A stretch of 64,000 nt of DNA from Carallia brachiata (lineage: Eukaryota; Streptophyta; Magnoliopsida; Malpighiales; Rhizophoraceae): positions 2,857,057 to 2,921,056 of the forward strand of contig JADCRB010000053.1 in assembly GCA_021464245.1 (NCBI GenBank), given 5' to 3'. Positions 38,501 to 50,653 of this stretch are shown here, in pieces. Below the pieces are notes generated by a model. The model was not told where the DNA came from. It ran no database searches and saw only the letters and a program-made list of their open reading frames with translations. The position numbers were made by a program, and so were the translations under genes. Every line of letters starts with the position of its first letter. Positions within the stretch are counted from its first letter, which is position 1.

Positions 38501-39123
38501 TAGGAAAAATTAGCCGAAACGAAGACTAACTATGCAATGAAATTTCTCTACTCAGAAATTCCTTTTTTCGCTAAATCTTCTGCAATTGAGTGTCGAATGT
38601 AATTGTATCACATCTCTAATTGTTGTATTAAATGATCGTATTGGACATTAATTAGGCTCGCCTGCAACATGTTATCGCTTTACTATTTTAACCATCCAAG
38701 TTAAGTGGGGTTACAACATCAACAGCAATAAAATCTCAATCCCAAATTTAATTGGGATCGGTTAGATAAATGTGTTCTCATTATTTCATTTGTTATGAAC
38801 TAACTCTTATAACATTAATCTTTTCAGCAAAATCCAAGTTAAGTGGGATTGTTTATGATTATTACGACTATGATAAACATTAACTTACAAATAAAGTCAG
38901 CAACAGTTCTGCCATTGGTGAACCTTCCAGTGGGATGGTGGAAGAAACTCGAGCCATAGGGCGGGAAATCAGCCTGAGCAGTGCAATTCTTGTTGAAGTG
39001 GTTGTTCCCAGCATCAAGTATTGAGTCCCCAAATGTGAAAATTGACGAGACATTATGACAAGAGACCAGGAAAGTCGAGGTGGACAGCAAAACCACTATC
39101 AGAAGGAGCACCTCTTTCTTCAT
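35509..39123 (-). CDS. Secreted GDSL esterase/lipase
   Basis: Four exons in gene order: 38889-39123, 38125-38270, 36814-37285, 35509-35735; 359 residues, the normal family size, uninterrupted. It is a serine hydrolase of the SGNH type acting on ester or lipid substrates after secretion; the substrate cannot be told from sequence. Visible features: signal peptide (residues 1-22, VLLLIVVLLSTSTFLVSC), block I FTFGDSILDAGNN with nucleophile Ser34, block II NFASAGSGIL with Gly116, block III SGSNDIF with Asn165, and block V DYFHP with Asp323/His326. The start at 39123 places the signal peptide first, and a TATA box lies about 70 bp upstream. Intron 1 contains a CAA/GGTCGG repeat (38713-38775) and the last intron a SINE (35889-36124). 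By pattern it resembles the GLIP6-type branch, but orthology is not established. Confidence 0.92.
35889..36124 (-). mobile_element. tRNA-derived SINE with target-site duplication
   Basis: On the minus strand the element begins just after the duplication with an A-box-like 'tggtaggagtggcgcag', then a B-box-like 'ggattcaagcc', a roughly 200-bp body and a 3' poly-A tail of about 17 (seen as poly-T at 35901-35917 on +). The flanks are a perfect direct repeat 'ctaaactactagttt' at 35889-35903 and 36110-36124, as left by LINE-driven insertion. It sits in the last intron of the GDSL lipase, same strand as the gene. The intact duplication and tail indicate a relatively recent insertion. Confidence 0.85.
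38713..38775. repeat. Dispersed repeat related to 11548-11680
   Basis: A CAA-like head is followed by 'ctcaatcccaaatttaattg' and 'ggatcggttagat', the same order as in the copy at 11548-11680. Intron 1 of the lipase gene. Short and degenerate. Confidence 0.45.
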
Positions 39124-39193
39124 TTTAATTAGAACTTTGTGTGTGAACTCCCTCTGGAACAAATGTGGTGCAATAGAAGGACAAATTTGGAGG

Positions 39194-39204
39194 CTATATA
39201 TAAA
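39194..39204 (-). promoter_or_regulatory. Probable TATA box of the GDSL lipase gene
   Basis: Reads TTTATATATAG on the minus strand, about 70 bp upstream of the ATG at 39123, a normal spacing for a short leader. Confidence 0.55.
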
Positions 39205-40280
39205 AGCTCCACTATATTTAATTAGTACTAAAGTGACTACATTATCTAGCAGATAACATTTAATTATTTTTTATATTCAATTATTTAACGATTCGTATCA
39301 CTTTAATTTCAGTTAAAAAGTCTCACTAAATATTTTTCTGTATATAATTGTGAGCCTGCCAACAATAAATGCTGGCTAACCAAAATCTAACCTTTTTCAG
39401 ATTCCACTATAAGGTTTCATACATTGAAAGGTTCCTACAAGAATTGAGGGTTGATGGGAAGCGATATAAAACAAAGGACAAAATTAAACTGAAAGCACGA
39501 GCATGGTGCAAGGCTGACCATTAAGATTGTGTCATGGTTAGCTATGCTTTTTATGAATTGCTGCTTCATGTGGTTATCAAATCCGTTACTTGTCTTGTCT
39601 TTTTTTCTGCTGCTAAGCAAATCTTTCTTGTTCTTATCGCCGGGTTTCCATGAAAATTTTTTTGAGCAATAGTAACAGTAATCGGGCTTTTAATGAAAGT
39701 TCTTTAATAAGTAATGTTTCATGTGACGTGAACCCATTATTATTATTATTATTATTATTATTTTTTTTTTTTTTTGGTGTATGGCATGATCATGTGTAAT
39801 GCGCTGCCTGAACTATCATAACAACCAAGCCAAATTGGTCAAAAACTGCTGTCACTAAAACCGATAGGCTGAAGTTTAGATATAGACTAGGTTCGCGAGG
39901 TTGTAGCCCAACGGTATTACTTTGCTAAGTGAGTGATAACTAATGGAGAAGTCGCCGAAGGAGTAACTATAGAGAGAGGGGCGTTAAAATGGATCGTTAA
40001 ATGAGATTTATACCAGATAATTTTAAGTTTGAATTATTTCAAATCAAATTATTTATAAGTTAAGTTTTCTTAGAGTTAGTCGAGTTCAAATTGGATTTAG
40101 ATTGACTTATATGCTATTTAAAAATATTTTTTTTTTCACTAAGTTTTTATTTTATTATATGTTAGATATTATTATCTACTTATTAATTTGTATCAAAAAC
40201 ATATATTTTTATTATTTTTATACTAAAATTTATATTCTATTATTCATATTCATTTACAGATCGATCTGATAATTTTATAA

Positions 40281-40320
<40 letters not shown>

Positions 40321-40892
40321 GACAAATTTAAAATATTATAAATACAGAAAAAAATCAAATAAGTATATGAAATAAATAATATAATATTAATAGTAAATAA
40401 TTAAATGTACATAATGAATAAAAAATATGTTAATTAAATGTAATATATATTTTTTATGACATATAAAAATAAACTAATCTACATGTGTGATGCATATATT
40501 TAGATAAAATAATAAGTAAAAATATTAAATAATAATTTTTTTTCTTTTATAAATTAATGTTCATAAGACTTCCAGTGAAAATAGTAAAATATATAGCACA
40601 TAAAATATATTGTTCAAATATTATAGTATGTTATTTTACCTTTTTAAACTTGAGAAAGAAAGCTGAGTTACAACTTATTCCGAGTTAAATTAAGTTTGGA
40701 CTTAAATTTTTGAATCATTTTGAATTCGGGCTATTTTTAAATTAAAATATTTTTGAATTAAATTTTTTTAAACAGATTTGAATCGACCTAATGGGCCAAG
40801 TCAAAGTTTCATACCTTTTTTTTTTTAAATTTTTATCAAAAGGGAAAGCATTACGCCTAATAAAATAGCATTTAGATAGAAATCATACGGTT
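39205..40892. other. AT-rich spacer upstream of the GDSL gene
   Basis: No gene seen. It contains a (TTA)n run near 39738, an (AT)n run at 40284-40314, and degenerate 'gagttcaaattgg'/'gaattcggg' patches at about 40080 and 40720 that may be the two ends of another decayed element. Confidence 0.45.
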
Positions 40893-41837
40893 CTACACCA
40901 CCCCAACTAAGTTTTGCTTTAACAATTGTTGCATCTGTGGAGGAGGGTTACTAAAAATGTGCAATCCCCGATCCAAATATAAAGCATAGGTAGCTAAGTT
41001 ATCAGCAACACTATATATATATTTCTGAAGACATGATTGACTTAAACAAACCACTTCTGTTGAAGTAAATCCTAATAATTTTAAACAAGATTCGCTTGTA
41101 TGAGTCATAGCAATGCTTTAAAGAATGAGCGCAGTTTTGTCTCGAGATTTATTCTGAACAAAATTAAAACTGTTATTTTTTAAACTACAACTGATATTTT
41201 TGAAATATAAAAATAACAAGTATTTTAAAAATATCAATTGTAATTTAAAAAATAATAATTTTAATTTTAATTAATATAAAATTCAGTATAAAATTTAATA
41301 CACAAATAACCGTGATACTAAATTTTATTCTTAAAAAGTACCCTGAACAGCGAGTTGTGAATCCACTTCTTAAATAATATTCGCAAAACCTTACGTCAAA
41401 GCGATATCAAGACCGGAAAAGATCTCCCAAAGTTGAGCCGCAAAAGCTGGACAATCTCCCACCTTATCCGCAAAACTCAGCACCCATTTATCGCGATGGT
41501 TCCTAACCACCGCCGCCTCCCACACTAACAGACCCGCATTTTCTGGCGAAGTCCCGTCAGTATTAAGTTTGAGCCAGTTCCCATTAAGTAGCCTTCAACC
41601 AACAAGATGAAGGGTTTTCATGGGGCCTATATCCAAGAGGTGCGCTTTACAATAGCTCTGGTATTGTTGGATCACAAAATGGAAAGAATAAGAGTATAAA
41701 GACTGAATCAAATTCCCAGAGAAAGCATTGCTCATTGCGCCACTTCCACACCTCTCAACAAACCGTTGCAAATAACACTGACCACTCTTCAAATTCCGGA
41801 TTTTCATCACAGCCATGTAAATTGTACAACAGTACAA
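40893..41837 (-). mobile_element. LINE (non-LTR retrotransposon) remnant: RNase H domain
   Basis: Minus-strand pieces in two or more frames read as the RNase H part of a plant LINE: WLKLNTDGTSPENAG with first catalytic Asp (about 41560-41590), then RDKWVLSF, FAAQLWEIFSGLDIAL (about 41400-41440) and the C-terminal block VADNLATYALYLDRGLHIF before a stop at 40893. Frame breaks and stops show it is dead. The reverse transcriptase is not visible upstream, as expected of a fragment. Confidence 0.75.
41155..41290. mobile_element. Foldback element, family 2, copy 2
   Basis: 'aaactacaactgatattttt' pairs with 'aaaaatatcaattgtaattt' about 26 of 29 positions, and the arms match the copy at 33063-33212. 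It is inserted inside the LINE remnant, so it arrived after the LINE died or is part of its decay. Confidence 0.5.
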
Positions 41838-42569
41838 GGGAAATTCTGAAGTAATAATAATTAAATAGTAATAAAATAATATGTTTAATGATTGAAATTA
41901 AAAAAAAATCAATTATAAAATATCGTTAAATAAATTATATGATTATTTTATTATTATTCTTTAAAATTAAACGTATAGTGAAACTCATTAAATAAAAATC
42001 AGGAATTGAAATACGGTTGAAAAAATTCATCCTTGCTAGCGAGAAAAGAGTCCCATAAACTTACTCCGTTGTTGTTGCAAGGTGGCAAATTTGATACTCT
42101 CACAGAGTGTGACAAACTTTGATCCTTGGACTTAAAGGAGGTCTTGAGTATTTACTTACTTCAGAAAAAATAAGGAAATTTCATTTTTCAATTTAAAAAT
42201 TGAAATTACCTATTTAATCTTTTTTTTTTCAGAGTTCCAATACACCGGTAGAGATAAATAGATAAAAATTCATTATTATAGAGGTGACGTGTTTATCTTT
42301 TTTTTTTATATATATTTGTTATTTTATTAAAATTTATAGGTAAATGTAATGTGTAATAAATATAAAAATAATATGTACAACAACTAACGCAGTTAATATT
42401 GCACCCATCCACATCCACGTCCAAGAATCATTTTCCTTTTTTTTTCTAATTAGTATCTAAAATAGAAAATTACAATAGTGGCAATTTTACGCATATAATT
42501 ACTTTCTTATCCTTTTTTCCTAATTTCTAATGAAAAGAAAATTTGATTTTTTTAGACTTCTCCTTCTCC

Positions 42570-44100
42570 TCAGCCACAGCCTGGTCTCCTCCTCCTACTC
42601 TCTCAGTCCCTGGGCTCTACTTTTAGTTTTAGGTAACGGCGTTTTGCTCTTGAAATTCTGTGTTTCTTTTACTTTATCGAAATGTGTTTCTTAAAATCTT
42701 GCGGCCTTTTTTTTTTTTTTTTGCTGTGAAGACGCATGAGTTTTGAGTTATACGTTCAAATTCTATGAATCCACAGCTGGAATTCTCTGTTTCTTAGTAA
42801 TGGCTTTGTGTTTCTTTGGAAATAATCAGATGGGTTTCTTTGGCAATCTTTTTCCCGTAGACTTTCTTCCCTGCCAATTGCCATTTTCATCTTCTTGTAG
42901 CGTTCGAAAGCATACAAGTTGAGCTTTGTTTCGAACCTCGGTTCGTGTTGAGCCGAGCTGAGCTTAATATGGAGCCGAGCTTAATATCTTCCAACTTAAA
43001 AATTGAAGCTCGAGTCGAGTTGGGGCTTCTATACATTCCTATCGAGTCAAGCCTGAAAGAGATGAGACTCGATTCCACTTGACTTGTTTATGCACTGCCT
43101 TTTGGTGTCTTTCCAAGCTTAATGACGTCTCAAAGAACTTTATTATTAAGGTTGAAAAATTTGGAAAACTTTATATCTATATAAGTTTAGCAGCGAGATT
43201 AATTTTATAGTTTTTATTTTTGTATATTACTATCTCAAAATTGTGTGGTCTTCAACGGCAGAGACTTACTCTGTCTCACTAATGTTCGGATAGTGGGTTT
43301 GTCTATATGAGAATGGTAAAATGAGATATTTAAACAAAAGTTAGTTTGACCTCGGTCTGTAATGTGATTATCTGTTATGCTAAGTACTCATAGGAGTTTG
43401 AGATATTACAATTATTCATATGAGATCCAGACATGGTTGTCTCATTCTCTTCTTTTGCCCCCCAAACCCATTAATTGTAGATATGTAAAAATTAGCCATC
43501 TTTTACAATTTCCTTTCTGGGTTTTGATTATTTCATAATGTTATCCTCTTATATTTATTGTCTCATCTAGTGGAAAGTTCTCTGTACTTGCAATGTGTTG
43601 CTATTCTATGTATCAAGTGCTTTTTTGTTCTTGACCTTCTTACCTTGGTGTCATTCGTATATGGGTTTTTCTTTTTGATCTTGAACTAGTTTTTATGATG
43701 ATCTTGAAGTTTTGTCGCTATCATTGGTCCTCATTTACAGGCTTCTCATCAATTTCTATTGTTGGTATTGTTTTATTAGGTTCCCATTCTTGGCCTTTTC
43801 AGCAGTCAGGTAATATTGTCTGTACTTGATTTTAATTTCTTCTTGCAATTAACAAGCAGCAGCAAGAACAATTTCTTGTAACATTTTGGATTGGTTCATT
43901 AGTATTGTACTATAGTATTTGTTCACCCTGACGATCTCTATAACCGTCTTTTATGTTATCTCTACATGCCATTGTCTATCACTTTTCTGTGTGGTAATCT
44001 TATTCTTTTAATGCATAGCTTCCCTGATAATTATATTAAGTGATTTGTGAAATTTTTGTCTGAACTCTGAAGGCTTGTCTGGCACCAAGAGAATCTGAAA
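42570..44100 (+). other. Likely 5' leader region of the LPA3-like gene
   Basis: A CT-rich stretch (42555-42630) followed by a possible donor (TTTTAGGTAACG near 42632), and an acceptor (AACTCTGAAG) near 44072 just before the ATG, suggest a spliced leader. A patch at 42900-43080 repeats 'gagccgagct/gagctcgag'-like words and looks like a transposon relic. Exon limits are uncertain. Confidence 0.35.
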
Positions 44101-47100
44101 ATGCCATTATTAAACACTCCAATTGCTTCTTATTGTGTTGCATCTGCGATCCCTTCTCTTCCGGTAAAAACGGTAAGAGAACGTTTGAGTGAGTCTTTCC
44201 TGCTCTTTTTGCCTTTTATATACGGTTTGGTTTCCGAGAAATTTGTTGGGGAGAAAAGTATGTGAAAATTAGACGAATTGTTTGCAGGCCAAATTCGTCT
44301 CTGGCTTTTACTCCATTAGCTGTTTTAGAGCATTTATCCACTTACAACTACTTCTTGCATCATGCTGAACAAATGTTAGTAATTTAATGACTTTTTTTTT
44401 TTTTTTTTGGTTCCTTTTATCTGACTTTTATCAATTATTACAAGTTCCAAAATTTGATTTATCAGTAGAGTAGAATATGGCGGATTGCTGATTTTTGGTG
44501 TCACTGGCTATAATTTCTAGGATATTATTTGGCAACAGAGAAAGAGTGATGGGCATTTCGAGATTGATAGAATGACTTCATTCATAATTTCAAGAGGACC
44601 CAAAATTAGTGCTGCTCCGACAGCTTCACGGAGTGGCAATTCCTTTGTTGAAACCGAAGTGCCGTTTCCATGCGATTATACAGAACTTCTTGAACAAGTA
44701 AATTTCAATGTGTAGATGGTATGTACTGGACAATGGCTACTGTGTATCTAGTGTTAGCTGTGGATTTGACTGGTTATGCTTTGGTCTTGCAATTACTAAT
44801 GAACAGGCCAAGAAGGCAACTGAATTGGCATTGGAGAATGGCAGGCAGCTGATGGTTAGTAGGCAATCATTTTGACTTTGAAGAACTTACCCTTTTGAAG
44901 TTCAAAATAAGCGTAGCATTCATAAATAGTCTGTAATGAGTAAGCATCTGTTGCAGGAGATTGAATTCCCAACAGCTGGGCTTCAATCTGTACCAGGTTT
45001 CTGTCTGCTTGAATTTTCTTATGTGGCTTTTTCTATGACTCAATGTTCTTACTTTAATTTTTTTTCTTGCAACTTTTGTTGAATTTGCTGTAAGTCAGGT
45101 GATGGTGAAGGAGGAACAGAAATGACTGACAGTATGCAGTTAATTCGTGAATTTTGTGATCGCCTTATAAGCCCAGAGAAAGTCACTCGCACCAGAATAG
45201 TATGTTCCATGTCTCTTTTTCCCCACTTTAATTTTGTGGAGTAAACCCATTTTATGCCTAGACATGGCACCTTCTGTCAGTCTTTATTAATTCTAAATGA
45301 TAAGAAAGAGAAGGCACACAGCTTTTGTGCTCTGTTATTATGATTTTGATCTGAGACCTAATAAGACCTGCTATATCTACTATAGACAGTATCATCAACA
45401 GGAATAAAGTTGTTGTACCCTTGATATTTTCCTTTGTGATGTTAAGAGAAACATAGAAATGAATGCAGTTTAGATCATATGGCAAACACCCAAAGTGGAA
45501 TTTTGAGCTTTCTGATTCAACAGGTGGTGTAAGTTGCTAAATTATGTGGAGAACTGGAAGAAATGTTTGGTTGTAACTTTTAACCTTTGAATCGATTGGA
45601 AATGTTTGTAGATATCTGAAACAAACAAGAACGCTACATAAATTTTGATGTAGAATGACCACTGTTCAATGATGATGAAACTGTTACTCTACCATCCAGT
45701 ATCCACTTTTATCGTAAAATGTTCTCAAGTTGCACGCACAAGTGCTCTATCCATGTGAACTATATCCGTAATCCGTGTAATGTCATGCTAATAACCATGT
45801 TTACGATATTGCATCAAGATATTGAATAATTCACACAAAATGAACATTTAATCAGTTCTTTGAAGGACCCAGGGCAGGTGTACTATCATGATATCACTAA
45901 AATAGACACATTGTACCATCTTCTTTTTTCTGTATCCCTGATTGATAACTGAAGAAAAAAACAAAAAAGACCATCGATACATCACTGAGGAATAGGAGGG
46001 AGCTTACAAGTATGCACAAAATTTCTTTCCCACATCCCACTGCATTCTCTTCCAGTGTTGAGAACTAGGAAGACTTCGTGTTGGCTCTGTAGATGTTTCC
46101 TACAACATTATGAGTAGAGTATCTGCTATCATGACCTGGATTGAGGTTAGTGCATTCCAGGATGAACCTGTTAGGGGTAATGACTGGCAATTTGGCAGCT
46201 TTACATGCTAAATGCGGGACAAGCATGCATTTTCACCATTTCTAATTTATCTCCCGTATATATACACTAATCTATCCAACTACAATTTCACTTTCAGGAC
46301 AGCTATGAATATAATTACATTGATTTGTTGCAGTTTTTCCCCGAGGCAAGTGAAGTTAAATTTGCAAGAAAATCAGCCTTTGAAGGATCTTCACTGAAGT
46401 TGGACTATTTGACAAAGCCGTCATTTTTTGAGGATTTTGGTTTTGTTGAAAAAGTCAAAATGGCAGACCGTGTGAAGCCAGAAGATGAACTATTCCTGGT
46501 TGCTTATCCATATTTTAACGTCAATGGTAGCATTTTAATTTCCAACTTGTTGATTTACATGTAAACTTTCCATGATGTTGATTTACACCCCAAAAATATT
46601 TGTTTCTTAGAAATGCTTGTGGTGGAAGAGCTTTACAAGGAAGCTGTTGCCAATACAAGCAGGAAACTGATTGTATTCAATGGAGAGCTTGACCGCATAA
46701 GATCTGGCTGTATCCTTTGCAGTCTTCATCAGTTTAATTTGAATGTTAAATTGTTGTATCAGCTTTTCATTTCACCCTACCTTTTGATGTTTCGTTACTC
46801 GTGTGACCTTCCGTTCCTCTTCAAGTCAACAATCAGATATTGTTTTCTTTTCACATTCTCTTTGGTTCGTTATCCAATAGTTCAGAGGGCATTAGACAGG
46901 ATCCCAATGGAATTTATACAAAATAAAATTTAATTATGAAATATGCTGATAGGGAATCAATCTTTCTTATGTTGCTTAGACTGAAATTTCCTTGAACGAA
47001 GTTAAGATTATCCACCCTTCTTCTATCCAAAGCTGGCCCCGCTTACAAAGACACTTCTGCCAATGATGGAGACTGTGTACTACATTCACAATTTCAAGGG

Positions 47101-47346
47101 ACCAAGGTGGAACGCTTTTCAGGTATTCTAGCTTGTTACTCATTCCAGTTCAGAAAAAAAGCTATTACCTGCCGATGAGCAGCTGTTTCTTGATCGTTAA
47201 TAAAATTTGCTTTCTTTCGGTATAGGTGTTATCCAGGTCCCTGGAAAGTCCTTAGGAAAGTGAGGGATGCTTACATCTGTTTGTATCAGCGGGAAGTTAT
47301 GCCATCCCTTAAAGAAGTTGCCCTGGATATTCTTCCATCAGCTTGA
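44101..47346 (+). CDS. LPA3: DUF1995 plastid protein, LOW PSII ACCUMULATION 3-like
   Basis: Nine coding exons: 44101-44172, 44539-44697, 44807-44854, 44957-44996, 45099-45199, 46334-46526, 46611-46709, 47007-47122, 47226-47346; about 316 residues. The Arabidopsis LPA3 family assists photosystem II assembly in chloroplasts. Visible: a Ser/Ala/Pro-rich acid-poor N-terminus consistent with a transit peptide, then the DUF1995 blocks VPFPCDYTELLEQAKKA, EIEFPTAGLQSVPGDGEGG, the FFPEASEVKFA strand, DYLTKPSFFEDFGFVEK, DELFLVAYPYFNVNEMLVVE, RKLIVFNGELDRIRSG, METVYYIHNFKG and CYPGPWKVLRKVR. Oddity: exon 8 is out of phase (two bases short) near 47100-47110, where adjacent A and G runs precede the conserved GGTLF; the pattern resumes at once, so this is probably a sequence error. 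The acceptor of exon 8 lacks a good pyrimidine tract. The family call is firm; the LPA3 name rests on recalled similarity. Confidence 0.85.
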
Positions 47347-49020
47347 CAACTTGGCATATGATTACCAATCTCGAAACAAAATCAGTTCTTTTCTTCACTA
47401 GCAGTAGTTTTTTTTTTTCCAGTCTTATATTTTTGTCGTGAAAAATTGTCAGTAATTATATTCACGGGCAAGTGTACTGATAAATGCAGATTTATTCATT
47501 TCCATCCAAGGAATCAATGGCCTCGAAGTGTAAAAGCTATATGCTAATTTCTAGCTTAAGGTTGACGCAGTTTAACATATTGTTTTTCTGGTAGTATAGG
47601 TGTTAGTTAATGTAGGTGTTTTATTCCCCAGCTTCACAAGCTCAAAGGACTTTGAGAACTTTTTTCCGTGTCAATGTTAAATTCGCTTATCTCAGGATTT
47701 TGAGGAAATTTCTACAGAACTGGAATTCTTCTATATGCTGGCTGCTTTTGTTACTTTTACCGAGACTGGAAGTTGCCTTGTTTATTTCTTTCCTTTTTTT
47801 TTTCAAAATTTTCTTTTTACTAGTCTTGCTTATTTCTTTTATATATTAGTCATCTATGCTAGTTACCTCAGTAGCCTTGAAATTTGTAAATCGATTTGAG
47901 GGGCGCTAATCTGGAGTTGGGTTAAATGAGGTTATTTCACTGTTAATTATTGACTATGAGAACCTGTTCGAGAGTTTTGTCAGCTCTCCATTTGAGTGCG
48001 AGTCTTACTATATAACAAAAAAATAAAATTGACATATTGTAATTGATTTTTATTTTTTAATATGAAGGTTTTTTTAATAAAACATAGATGAAAATATGTT
48101 TTTATGTTTTATTGTAGAGAAAAAATATTTAGTTGTAGAAAAAAAATCTATTGTAATATACCAATTCTGTACAATGATTGGAATATATGGGTTCCTTCTT
48201 TTTGAGCTTATCGGTTCCACTTTTCTTTTTGCTTGTAACTGTGTATTTTTCCCTTTAAAGTACATGAAAAATAACCACTAGCTTAGATCTAGTGGCGATC
48301 AGACTATTGTGCCTTGCTAACCATTTCGTGATTTGAAAAAAAAAAGGGCCTCTGAAAGAAACTCTGTCACGGTTACCCCTTTTTTTTTTAGATTAAGGAA
48401 ACAAAAAATTAATGTTTTCAGTCTGGTTTAGTTGTGAGCAACTTTTATTAGCTTTTTTATATCTTTTGGTTTATTCATAATCCCACCGCCCCGCCACCGA
48501 CCAACCTCCCTCGTTTTGCTTGCCGACGTTGTAATATCAATGCGGACTAATTGAATCAAAATGAAAATGAAAGCAGGCATAGGAACAGGAATCTAAACTT
48601 GTCGAAGCATCAGCAACAATAAAGAAGCTTCCCTAGGTCACAACTGTATGCATATATATAACAAAAAGAAAATTTTTAACCACTCATAGTGATTGTATAG
48701 TAGTAAGAAGGACTATTGATGACTGGTAAACGAAAGATTTTGAATTCAAATTTTTGTTGAGATATTCGTAAAATTATATTTATGTTTACGAAAAATACTT
48801 CACCAATAAGTGTAAAGCAGTCTAGTTGGCCTGTAAGTACTATTTCTATTTCTCGTGTTTCCAAAACAGGAAAAAAAAGATGTCGGAAGACATTGCCAAC
48901 CGGTCGTAACTAACAATCAAACAAGGAGAGCAAACAAAATGGTCAAAAGACCTTTTACTTCGTAATTAAGTTAATTTCTTGGTTGGATCTTGTATTGTAT
49001 GCCTTGTCCTCTCCTACTCC
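47347..49020. other. Spacer between LPA3-like gene and UGT
   Basis: Likely includes the LPA3-like 3' untranslated region. No further gene seen; several poly-T/A runs and short frames without family resemblance. Confidence 0.5.
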
Positions 49021-49028
49021 TATATAAA
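49021..49028 (+). promoter_or_regulatory. Probable TATA box of the UGT gene
   Basis: TATATAAA about 60 bp before the ATG at 49083; the implied leader is short. Confidence 0.55.
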
Positions 49029-49082
49029 TTTCGTCAATTCAAGCCAAAATTTTATTACAAAACAAAATCATCAATCAAAAAC

Positions 49083-50653
49083 ATGAGTCCTCACGAAATA
49101 TGGGTAGTTCCATTCTTTGGGCAGGGCCATATCCTCCCAAGCATCGAACTATGCAAGCACTTTGCTTCAAGAAACTTCAAAGCCACCCTTCTCATTTCCT
49201 CCCATCTCTCCTCCTCCTCCGTCCCCTCCTCCGTCCTCCTCCGATACCCTCTCATCAGTATCGCCGAGTTATCTTCACCTCCTCCGCCTCTCTCGCCACC
49301 GCCGCCACCATCGCCTGAACCCGACCAGCATGACTTGACGATCACGACGAGGAATCACTTTCCTCATCCTCCTCCCCATATGCATCACCATCACAACCAT
49401 AGTTCTCATCAAGATGAACTCGAAAACCTCATTTCCACCCGATTATCACTAGATGATGATGATTCGAAACTACCCGTTTGTGCGGTGGTGGACGTTATGA
49501 TGAGTTGGGCTGCTGAGACGTTCAACAAGTTTGAGATTCCAACGGTTTCTTTCTTTACTTCTGGCGCCTGCTCGGCTGCCATGGAGTACGCCGTGTCCGT
49601 CGCCAACAGCAACCAAGAGGATGTTCTGATTCCTCCCGGCGAACTATATTTGCTTCCCGGATTGCCCGAAGACATGGCTCTTTCTTACCTGGACCTCAAA
49701 AGATCAGAGCCTCCTCCTGGCCACGGTCCTCCTCATGGCCACGGTCCTCCTCATGGCCTTGGTCCTCCTCCGCCTCTCCCTGGCGGCCGACCACCACCAT
49801 GGCTGGAGGAAACAAAGGGCTCTATCGGCTTCATGATCAACACGTGCTGATCTTGAACGTCCATTCATTGACTATATTGCTAACCAAATGGACAAACCGG
49901 TTTGGAGTGTCGGACCGCTTCTGCCCGAGCAGTATTGGAAATCGGCCGGTTCAATTGTTCATGACCATGATTTTCGAGCCGATCGTCGGTCCAATGTCAC
50001 CGAGGACGAGGTGATCGGATGGTTAGATGCAAAGCCGCGTGGCTCAGTGCTTTACGTGTCATTCGGTACTGAAGTTGGGCTTAGCATGGAGGAGTACGCA
50101 TTTAGCATGCACTCGAAGCATCCAATCGACCGTTTATTGGGCGATCCGGCCTGATTCAGGCAAACCGGGTCCACCACCCACTTTTTAGGAGGAGGCCCAA
50201 CCAACGGTTCAGTGGCTGACCAAGGCTACTTCCCTGATGGTTTGCAAAAAAGGGTGGTGAAAGAGGCCTGATAATATGCGGATGGCTCCACAGTTGTTGA
50301 TCCTGAGCCATCCATCACTCGGTGGGTTTTATCCCATTGTGGGTGGAATTCCACCGTGGAGGCCATTGGCCGTGGGGTCCCACTTCTGGCATGGCCCATC
50401 AGAGGAGACCAACACTACAATGCCAGTTGATAGTAAAGCATCTCAAAGTAGGGTGCATGATTTCTGATGATGGCATGTCACAGAAGATCAAGAACATGAT
50501 GTAGTTAAGGGAATTGAAAGGCTATTTGGAGATGAAGATATCAAGAAACGAGCGGCTCTCCTTGGTGCTAAATTTGAGAAGGGATTTCCAGCAAGTTCTG
50601 CGGATTCACTGGATGCTTTCAGTGATTTTATTATGTCGACCAGAAAGAGCTAA
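49083..50653 (+). CDS. UDP-glycosyltransferase (family 1, PSPG box), reading frame broken in its second half
   Basis: Single-exon family-1 UGT of about 520 residues if all breaks are ignored. It transfers a sugar from a UDP-sugar to a small acceptor in the cytosol. N-terminal domain: [19 protein letters not shown] with the catalytic-type His of GQGH, then [12 protein letters not shown] and [15 protein letters not shown]-terminal domain: VSFGTEVG, then the UDP-sugar-binding PSPG box (50280-50425: GWAPQLL, HCGWNS, GDQHYNA pieces in three frames). Oddities: a His-rich loop ([12 protein letters not shown]) and a Pro/Gly/His-rich insertion ([18 protein letters not shown]) in the acceptor domain. 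The frame is clean to 49847, then changes nine times (near 49848, 50105, 50138, 50184, 50256, 50285, 50329, 50423, 50493); eight are single-base losses, several of them in short runs. Start: TATA box and a good start context. Either an uncorrected sequence or a recent pseudogene; subfamily not assigned. Confidence 0.85.

Noticed and set aside
49091..49345. Antisense 84-codon frame in the UGT
   Set aside because: Gly/Glu-rich shadow of the Pro/Ser-rich coding strand.
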